DNA from: an uncultured bacterium
Lineage (GTDB): Bacteria; Verrucomicrobiota; Lentisphaeria; Oligosphaerales; Oligosphaeraceae
NCBI GenBank assembly: GCA_902783355.1
Contig: CACZQQ010000215.1
Location: forward strand, 1-9,828
Direction: 5' to 3'
Length of the DNA: 9,828 nt
Shown here: in pieces, positions 4,483-9,828 of the stretch
Layout of the letters: every line of letters begins with the position of its first letter
Numbering within the stretch: position 1 is the first letter of the stretch
Position numbers and translations under genes: made by a program
Notes under the pieces: generated by a model
Database searches by the model: none
Seen by the model: the letters and a program-made list of their open reading frames with translations, nothing else
What the model was told of the DNA's origin: nothing

Positions 4483-7299
4483 TTACGGCGTGCCGATGGC
4501 GAGGCGGACAAAGCGGACGACGCCGTCGATCTGGCCGGAGCCGTCGCCGAAGAAGGCGAAGGGGGCCTTGCGGCCGACGCCCTGCTTGATGACGCCCGAG
4601 TTGAGCAGCTGCCCGTTGCCCCAGAGGACCGCCTCGCCCGTCTCCGTGTTCATGGCGACGCGGAAGGTCATGTCCTTCGTCATGTCAAGGAGCCCCGTGT
4701 CGATCTTGCCGGCCAGCGCGTTGCAGGTGATGTCGCGCGTGTTGAGGCGCAGGTCGAACTCCCACACCTGGTCCTCCTTGCCGGGCCGCACGGGCGCGAG
4801 GATGAAGAGGAAGGCGGGTTCGCCGTTGACGCCGTCCTCCAGCGCGCGGGCGGTGAATTCGGCGAGCAGGAGGCGCGGCGGCGCGGCGAGGGGGAGCACG
4901 TCGGCGAAGTTGACAAGCGGGCCGTGGTTCCACTGGCGGTGCATGAGGATGACGCCGTCCTGGTCGGGGACCACGGTGGCGGCGCCGTAGCGGCTGGCGG
5001 CGCCCTCCGAGGGCGTCAGCTTGCCGTTGGCGGCCTCCGCGCCGGCCAGCGTCTGGATGGGGGCGTCGCGCAGCGCCAGCAGTTCCGCAGAGGGCGGCTC
5101 GATGTAGGTGATGCCGACGGCGAAGTCCTGCAGGGGCGTCGCATCCTCCTGGATTTCAAAGTCTTTCCAGAGCATGGTCCCCTGGCCGGGGCCGCTGATG
5201 GAGCCGATGACGACGCCGCGCGAGTGGAGGCCCTGGATGGATTCCGTGTAGCCCACCATGTCGTAGTTGCCCTTGCGGAGGTCGGCCACGAGGGGCGAGC
5301 GCAGCAGCTCCTGTCCGTCGGCGAGCAGGACGAATTCGCCGTCGCCCATGGAGGCCTCGTAGGCGTGGAAGCCGCCTGTCGTGTCGAAGGGAACGCTCTT
5401 GCCGGCGAAGGCGAGGCTCACCTTGCCTTCCTCGAAGGTGACCTTCTCGGCGAAATGGCCGTCGGCCAGCCGCAGGACCGCGGCGTCCGGCTCCGTGGAG
5501 GAGACGAGCTTGACGGCGACCTTGACCTTGAGGCGGGCGCCGTCGCCCAGGGGGATTGGGTGGTAGAGGGCGGTGGCGGTGTGGACGTCGGAGGTGGTGT
5601 CCTTCATCTGGTAGGCGCCGTCCACGATCGTCTCGGCGTCCTTCTCGGCCAGGTAGAAGCGCCGCCATGAGCCGCGGCGGCTGCCGACGAGGAGCTGGTC
5701 GCCCTTGGCGGCGGTCACCGTCTTGAAGGCGCGCTGGATATTCAACGCATTCACCGTGAAGATGTTGTCGCCTTTCCGCAAGGCGGAGGGCGGCGCGTTG
5801 AAGGTGAAGACGCCCTCCTTAGGCGAATCCTTGGCGGGGGAGAGCGGCGTCCCGTTGGCGGCGACCTGGAGGTCGACGTCGGCGTTGCAGCGCAGCTGGA
5901 CGGTGGCGACGGTGCGGTAGCCTTCCGCCGCGGCCGCCTTCAGGTCGTCGGCGATGAAGAGGGGGATCTTGAGGCCGCCGTCGGCGTCGAAGAGGATGCC
6001 GCCGAGGCCGGGGTCGATGCAGGGCAGGTTGTTCCACAGTTCGCCGCTGCGGACATAGCCGCCGGCCGTGTAGCCGCCGGAGCCTCGGTAGGTGGCGTAG
6101 TAGACCTTGTTCTTGTGGCGGAGGGTTTCGGGGGCGGCGAAGGCGCGGGCGGCCAGGCCGTTGTATTCCATATTAAATACGTAGAGGCCGTCGACGCCCT
6201 GCGCCATGGCGGAGGCGACTTCGGCCTGGTAGGAGGGCAGGGCGCCGCGGCGGCCCAGCGGCAGATGGGGGGGCTTGATGCGCGATTCGTCCACGGAGGC
6301 GTAGGCCTTGGCGCCGTATTTGTGGGCCAGATTCGCCGTGTAGCGCCACGGGTTCAGCTGGAAGTAGCTGCTCGTGATGAGCATGTCGACGAGTCCTTCG
6401 GAGAGCCACTTCTCGATGTCGATGCCGGCGGCGCGGCAGTAGTCCACCGAATCGGGCACGCGGACGGCGACCATGATGGGGCGCCCCTTGGCGTGGCCGG
6501 CGGCCTCCGTGATGGCGCGCATGCGGCGCACGACGTTGGTGAGCGTCTCGCGCTCCTCGTCCGTCGCGTGGGCGCCGAAGGCGACGCTGCGGAAGTACTG
6601 CGTGTGGCGCATGAAGTCGTATTCGAAGCCGTCCACGTCGTAGCGGTCGCAGAGCTCCTGCACGACGGAGGTCACGTACTCCTGCACGGCGGGATGGCCG
6701 TAGTCCACGGCGGTCCATGTGCAGTAGGGCGGGCGGTGCTGGATGTCGCTGAAGAGGGCGTCGGGGTGTCCCGCCTTGAAGGGGTTCCAGAAGGGGGAGG
6801 GGTTCTGCTCGGAGTGGCCGCCGTCGTGCGTGTCGTTCATGCGGAGGCACGCGAAGCAGTCCAGATTGTGCTCGCGGCAGAAGTCGACCGCCAGCTGCAT
6901 GGGGTCGGTGCCCTGCTTCAGCAGGTCGTCGAGGACGTTGCGCGCCTTGGCGGGGTCGCCGATCTGTGTCCGGAAGGGCGTGCCGACCTTGCTGTCGTAG
7001 AGGAGGTTGCCGAAGCCGCCGATGGTCACGCAGTAGGAGAGGACCTTCGTCTCCGTGTTCAGGCAGTAGGCGAAGCGCTCCAGCTTGAAGTTCTCCGGCG
7101 TCGGCTCCCGCTGGGTGCCGCTGAGGCCGAAGTAGACCACGTCGCAGCCGTCCGTGTTGTAGAAGACCTGGCGGGGCTTGTCGAGGAGCGCCTTGCGGGC
7201 GGACTCCCAGGCCGCGTCGTCGCCGAAGGGGGCCGCGGCGATGGAGAAGGCCGTGCAGAGCAGGGCGGCGGCAAGGGCGGTGGCAATTCTCTTCTTCAT
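4483..7299 (-). CDS. Secreted family 10-like glycosyl hydrolase (GHL10 type) with C-terminal beta-sandwich regions
   Basis: A 938-residue exported protein. Residues 1-22 are a signal peptide. Residues about 42-390 resemble the TIM-barrel 'family 10 glycosylhydrolase' group (PF02638-like) common in Planctomycetes and Verrucomicrobia. Landmarks are FYNTDGCDVVYF (46-57), the RMNDTHDG loop (153-160), and YDVDGFEYDFMRH (220-232), whose acidic residues (Asp223, Glu226, Asp228) are candidate active-site or sugar-binding groups. Residues about 430-525 look like a small beta-sandwich (LRCNADVDLQVAANGTPL). Two further stretches, about 545-720 and 745-938, look like concanavalin/LamG-type jelly rolls and may bind glycans. 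Polysaccharide cleavage in the periplasm or outside the cell is inferred; the substrate is unknown. It is last in the operon, 28 bp after the Gfo/Idh gene. No Shine-Dalgarno sequence is visible before its ATG, so coupling to upstream translation is possible. About a dozen cysteines remain in the mature chain. Confidence 0.8.
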   Translation of the reverse strand: MKKRIATALAAALLCTAFSIAAAPFGDDAAWESARKALLDKPRQVFYNTDGCDVVYFGLSGTQREPTPENFKLERFAYCLNTETKVLSYCVTIGGFGNLLYDSKVGTPFRTQIGDPAKARNVLDDLLKQGTDPMQLAVDFCREHNLDCFACLRMNDTHDGGHSEQNPSPFWNPFKAGHPDALFSDIQHRPPYCTWTAVDYGHPAVQEYVTSVVQELCDRYDVDGFEYDFMRHTQYFRSVAFGAHATDEERETLTNVVRRMRAITEAAGHAKGRPIMVAVRVPDSVDYCRAAGIDIEKWLSEGLVDMLITSSYFQLNPWRYTANLAHKYGAKAYASVDESRIKPPHLPLGRRGALPSYQAEVASAMAQGVDGLYVFNMEYNGLAARAFAAPETLRHKNKVYYATYRGSGGYTAGGYVRSGELWNNLPCIDPGLGGILFDADGGLKIPLFIADDLKAAAAEGYRTVATVQLRCNADVDLQVAANGTPLSPAKDSPKEGVFTFNAPPSALRKGDNIFTVNALNIQRAFKTVTAAKGDQLLVGSRRGSWRRFYLAEKDAETIVDGAYQMKDTTSDVHTATALYHPIPLGDGARLKVKVAVKLVSSTEPDAAVLRLADGHFAEKVTFEEGKVSLAFAGKSVPFDTTGGFHAYEASMGDGEFVLLADGQELLRSPLVADLRKGNYDMVGYTESIQGLHSRGVVIGSISGPGQGTMLWKDFEIQEDATPLQDFAVGITYIEPPSAELLALRDAPIQTLAGAEAANGKLTPSEGAASRYGAATVVPDQDGVILMHRQWNHGPLVNFADVLPLAAPPRLLLAEFTARALEDGVNGEPAFLFILAPVRPGKEDQVWEFDLRLNTRDITCNALAGKIDTGLLDMTKDMTFRVAMNTETGEAVLWGNGQLLNSGVIKQGVGRKAPFAFFGDGSGQIDGVVRFVRLAIGTP

Positions 7300-7327
7300 G
7301 GGCGTGGATTTGTTGTAAGTTGTTGAT

Positions 7328-8494
7328 TTAGAAGCTATTAGAGAAACCTGTCACATCGGTTTGCGCGGCGGACTTCTTCACGTAGCGCGACTTGGCGACG
7401 AGGCCGGAGAGCATTTCGGCGTATTCGGCGGCGTCGAGGGGGAGAGCCACCTCCTTGTTCTTGAGGCCGGAGAGGAGCATGGCGTTGCCCAGCTCTAGTC
7501 CCTTGATGCCCTCGCTCAGCGGCGCGACGAGCTCGCCCTGGCCGAGAATCTTCTTGCAGAAGGCCTCGATGACGTCGCGGTGCTGGTGCGGGTTGTCGCC
7601 GGCCACGGGGATGTCGATGGTCTCGCGCGGCGCGGTGCCGAAGACCTTGTCGGTCGTCTTGGTGAAGGTGGTCGTCTCTATCTCGTTGCGGATGAACTGC
7701 AGCTTGCCGTTCTCGAGGACGACGCGGCCGCGCTCCGCCATGATCTCCAGGCGGTTGGTGCCGGGCATCTCGCCCGTGGAGGCGATGAAGTTGCCCGTCA
7801 GGCCGCCCTCGTACTCCATGTAGGCGTTCACATAGTCCTCCACCTCGATGTCGTGGTATTTGCCGAGGGTCGCCCAGGCGCGCACCTTGACGGGCATGCC
7901 GAAGAGCCACTGCAGCAGGTCGAGCTGGTGGGGGCACTGGTTGAGGAGGACGCCGCCGCCTTCGCCGCGCCAGCTGGCGCGCCAGTCGCCCGAATCGTAG
8001 TAGGTCTGCGAACGGAACCAGTCCGTGATGATCCAGTTGATGCGCATGAGGCGCCCCAGCTCGCCGCCGTCGATCATCTCCTTGAGCTTCATGTGGGCGG
8101 GCTTGCGGCGCTGGTTGAACATGAGCGCCTGCACCAGCTCCGGATGGCGCGCCCCCTCCGCCAGGAGCGCCTCCGCCGCCGCCTTGTGCACCGCAATCGG
8201 CTTCTCCACGAGGACGTGCTTGCCCGCGCGCATCGCCGCCACCGCCACCGACGGATGCGAATAGTGCGGCACCGCCACGATCACCGCGTCGATGTCCGCC
8301 TCCCGCAGCATGCTCTCCACGTCCGGATAGCGCGGCACCTTGTCCTTCAGCTCGGGCGTCACGCGCTCGAAGGCCGCCGGATTGATGTCGCAGACGGCCG
8401 CCAGCTGGCAGACCTCCGGAAGTTCGTAGACCGACTTCGTGTGGGCGCTGCCCATGTTCCCGATGCCGACAATGCCAAGTTTGACGATGGACAT
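7328..8494 (-). CDS. Gfo/Idh/MocA-family NAD(P)-dependent oxidoreductase
   Basis: A 388-residue cytoplasmic enzyme that should oxidise or reduce a sugar, inositol or related polyol at a hydroxyl/keto position using NAD(P). The N-terminal Rossmann fold shows GIVGIGNMGSAH (7-18, GxGxxG at 10-15). An Asp ends strand 2 (VCDIN, 34-38), which favours NAD. The family's E-K-P motif is at 97-99 (HVLVEKPIAV), with Lys98 expected at the active site. The second half carries DWRASWRGEGGGVLLNQCPHQLDLLQW (170-196), where His189 and Asp192 match the conserved catalytic H-x-x-D. Length is typical for the family. The start at 8494 follows AGGAG (8501-8505) by 6 nt. It lies between a DNA glycosylase gene (19 bp upstream) and a secreted glycosidase gene (28 bp downstream) on the same strand, which supports a role in catabolism of a released sugar. 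The exact substrate is open. Confidence 0.93.
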   Translation of the reverse strand: MSIVKLGIVGIGNMGSAHTKSVYELPEVCQLAAVCDINPAAFERVTPELKDKVPRYPDVESMLREADIDAVIVAVPHYSHPSVAVAAMRAGKHVLVEKPIAVHKAAAEALLAEGARHPELVQALMFNQRRKPAHMKLKEMIDGGELGRLMRINWIITDWFRSQTYYDSGDWRASWRGEGGGVLLNQCPHQLDLLQWLFGMPVKVRAWATLGKYHDIEVEDYVNAYMEYEGGLTGNFIASTGEMPGTNRLEIMAERGRVVLENGKLQFIRNEIETTTFTKTTDKVFGTAPRETIDIPVAGDNPHQHRDVIEAFCKKILGQGELVAPLSEGIKGLELGNAMLLSGLKNKEVALPLDAAEYAEMLSGLVAKSRYVKKSAAQTDVTGFSNSF

Positions 8495-8500
8495 GCTCTT

Positions 8501-8505
8501 CTCCT
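8501..8505 (-). promoter_or_regulatory. Shine-Dalgarno site of the Gfo/Idh/MocA gene
   Basis: AGGAG on the minus strand lies 6 nt before the ATG at 8494. It is the best ribosome binding site in the right-hand cluster and fixes that start. The two neighbouring genes on either side lack an equally clear one. Confidence 0.75.
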
Positions 8506-8513
8506 GTAGGTGG

Positions 8514-9005
8514 TTATGTGGTCAGTTCAAAGGCGCTCCGCCACGCGGCCAGCAGCTTCTCCCACGGGAAGAGGGCCTGGTTGGCGGGGCTTGTCGATGG
8601 CAGGTAGACGGCCTCGCGCCCCAGGGAGGGGGCCACGAGCCGTTGGAAGAGGCCGTGGGCGGCCTTGCCTGTGGCGAAGATGCGCGCGATGGGCGCCTCG
8701 TGCAGCAGGCGCGTGAAGTCGTTGGGGACGGGATGGCGGATGGAGGCGTCGGAGGCGCCCTTGATCTCGCAGGAGGCCAGCACGTCCCACAGGGCGACGC
8801 CGTGGCGCAGCGCCAGCGCCGCCTTCTCCTCCGGCGTGTGCGGCAGCGGCTCGTTGAAGAGCGCCGCCATCAACGGCCAGAAGCGGTTCTGCGGATGCGA
8901 GTAGTAGAAGCCGTGCCGCACGGACTGCGGCGACGGCATCGTTCCGAGGACGAGCCACCGCGAACGGCTGTCGTAGACGGGCGCGAAGGCGTGCGTGACG
9001 TGCAT
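8514..9005 (-). CDS. DNA-deoxyinosine glycosylase (UDG superfamily, family 6)
   Basis: A 163-residue base-excision repair enzyme that should remove hypoxanthine, formed by adenine deamination, from DNA. The family pattern is clear: RWLVLGTMPSPQS (16-28, motif A), YYSHPQNRFWPLM (34-46, with Asn40 in the conserved N-x-F-W stretch), LWDVLASCEIKGASD (72-86), IFATGKAAH (109-117) and LPSTSPANQ (135-143). These give the short alpha/beta UDG fold at its normal size. An open frame runs far upstream, but it overlaps the hydrolase gene and is arginine-rich shadow sequence. The Met at 9005 begins the homologous N-terminus. It lies 11 bp after the hydrolase stop and has no clear Shine-Dalgarno sequence, so coupled translation is likely. 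A repair enzyme inside a carbohydrate operon is unexpected. Confidence 0.9.
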   Translation of the reverse strand: MHVTHAFAPVYDSRSRWLVLGTMPSPQSVRHGFYYSHPQNRFWPLMAALFNEPLPHTPEEKAALALRHGVALWDVLASCEIKGASDASIRHPVPNDFTRLLHEAPIARIFATGKAAHGLFQRLVAPSLGREAVYLPSTSPANQALFPWEKLLAAWRSAFELTT

Positions 9006-9016
9006 GGCCGCCGCCG

Positions 9017-9828
9017 TCAGGCGATGAGGCCCAGGTCGCTCTGGGCGCCCGCCAGCTGCCGCACTTCCCATGCGCAGGCCATCGCCACGTCCTCCGAGGC
9101 GGAGGCGCGGCTGCGGCCGATGGTCTCGCCCTCCGGCGTCGGGATGAACCCCATGCGCTTCAGGAAGTTGATGGCAATCCCCGCGGTGTCCAGCCGCTTG
9201 TAGTTCATGAAGCCGTGGACGGCGTAGGCCTCCAGATGCAGTTCGGCGGGCAGCCCCATCTGGCGCAGGCGGCAGTAGGCCTTGAGGGAGGCCATGGGCG
9301 AGTAGGGGTCGTCGCCGCCGTGCATGAAGCAGACCGGGCAGGTCTTCTCGTCGAAGGCGAAGACGGGATCCACGACCACGTCGGCGCCGTGGCCGCCCCG
9401 CGCGTTGGGCGTCGCGAGGCCGTCGGTGAGCGCGTAGGCGGGGCACATCGGAATCGACCAGTTGACGTGGCAGGGCGTCTCGTCAAGCGCGTCCACAGGC
9501 TCGTAGGCCTTCGTCTGCGAGGAGAGGCCGAGCAGCATGCAGAGATGGCTTCCGGCGGAGCAGCCGACCACGCCGATCTTCTCGGGGTCGAAGCGGTGCT
9601 CCTTCGCCGCCGCGCGGATCATGCGGATGGCGCGCTGCCCGTCCTTCCACGCGGTCCAGTAGGGCGGCCTGTCCTTCGGGCGCGGCGTCCTGTAGGTGAA
9701 GTTGACGCAGACGATTCCGGCGGCCTGGAGGCGCTGCACGAAGGGGACGAAGGCGGGGATGTCGCAGCACGTGTCGTAGCCGCCGCCGGAGATGATGACC
9801 ATGCAGGCGTCGGTGCGGTTGGCCTCCG
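9017..9828 (-). CDS. Alpha/beta-hydrolase, acetyl-xylan/sugar-esterase-like (5' end outside window)
   Basis: A serine hydrolase of the alpha/beta fold whose N-terminus lies beyond the window edge; the frame stays open through 9828. Counting from the Met at 9802, VIISGGGYD (2-10) is the oxyanion-hole strand typical of this esterase group. GCSAGSH (80-86) is the nucleophile elbow with Ser82. HGGDDPYSP (161-169) supplies the acid, probably Asp165, and AYAVHGFM (192-199) supplies His196. The whole catalytic triad is thus present. The Met at 9802 is not a credible start, because it would place the oxyanion strand at residue 2 and the coding pattern continues upstream (EANRTDAC). Members often remove acetyl or other acyl groups from plant polysaccharides, and the downstream Gfo/Idh and glycosidase genes fit that. 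An exported location cannot be judged without the 5' end. Other carboxylester substrates remain possible. Confidence 0.85.
   Translation of the reverse strand, partial: EANRTDACMVIISGGGYDTCCDIPAFVPFVQRLQAAGIVCVNFTYRTPRPKDRPPYWTAWKDGQRAIRMIRAAAKEHRFDPEKIGVVGCSAGSHLCMLLGLSSQTKAYEPVDALDETPCHVNWSIPMCPAYALTDGLATPNARGGHGADVVVDPVFAFDEKTCPVCFMHGGDDPYSPMASLKAYCRLRQMGLPAELHLEAYAVHGFMNYKRLDTAGIAINFLKRMGFIPTPEGETIGRSRASASEDVAMACAWEVRQLAGAQSDLGLIA

Noticed and set aside
3832..5670. 612-codon plus-strand open frame crossing from the FMN/Fe-S gene into the glycosidase region
   Set aside because: It runs over a terminator, the heptamer array and the antisense of another gene; composition is low-complexity and no motif is recognisable.
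6115..7326. 403-codon plus-strand open frame opposite the glycosidase N-terminus
   Set aside because: Shadow of the real coding strand; no domain and no ribosome binding site.
9006..9446. 147-residue N-terminal extension of the DNA glycosylase frame
   Set aside because: Arginine/proline-rich shadow over the hydrolase gene; the family N-terminus begins at the Met at 9005.

Overview
The window is GC-rich, has compact gene spacing, and reads as a bacterial chromosome from an anaerobe. A Planctomycetes/Verrucomicrobia-style 'family 10 glycosylhydrolase', a Gfo/Idh/MocA oxidoreductase, a FadL-type porin and unusually cysteine-rich proteins point to the PVC superphylum, perhaps a gut Kiritimatiellota or Lentisphaerota lineage. 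That placement is an inference from family resemblance and cysteine use; no phylogenetic marker other than one tRNA is present.

Left part (1-1860): a tRNA-Pro(GGG) gene on the minus strand has its own promoter-like boxes and a clean intrinsic terminator. Upstream of it, on the same strand, is a FadL/OmpP1-family outer-membrane protein gene. The leader of that gene is the most striking regulatory region in the window. It holds an apparent sigma-54 (-24/-12) promoter with exact GG-N10-GC spacing, an AT-rich stretch, and, about 120-145 bp upstream of the predicted start site, two tandem 16-bp palindromes placed as enhancer-binding-protein sites would be.

Middle part (1864-4482): a 12-helix MFS transporter (minus) diverges from a plus-strand membrane protein that joins a periplasmic FMN-binding domain (NqrC/RnfG type, flavinylation motif TGAT) to a NosR/NapH-like membrane core with two CxxxCP motifs. 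The plus-strand gene ends at an intrinsic terminator. A cluster of a 7-bp tandem repeat then separates it from the convergent right-hand cluster.

Right part (4483-9828): four tightly spaced minus-strand genes form a probable operon. In transcription order they are a 5'-truncated alpha/beta-hydrolase (sugar-esterase-like), a family-6 UDG-type DNA-deoxyinosine glycosylase, a Gfo/Idh/MocA NAD(P)-dependent sugar oxidoreductase, and a secreted 938-residue GHL10-like glycosidase with C-terminal beta-sandwich regions. The esterase, oxidoreductase and glycosidase fit carbohydrate breakdown: de-esterification, chain cleavage and oxidation of the released sugar. The repair glycosylase looks like a passenger.

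No mobile element, CRISPR array or rRNA is visible. I see no clear evidence of a wholly new system. The best leads are the sigma-54/enhancer-like fadL control region and the operon makeup.
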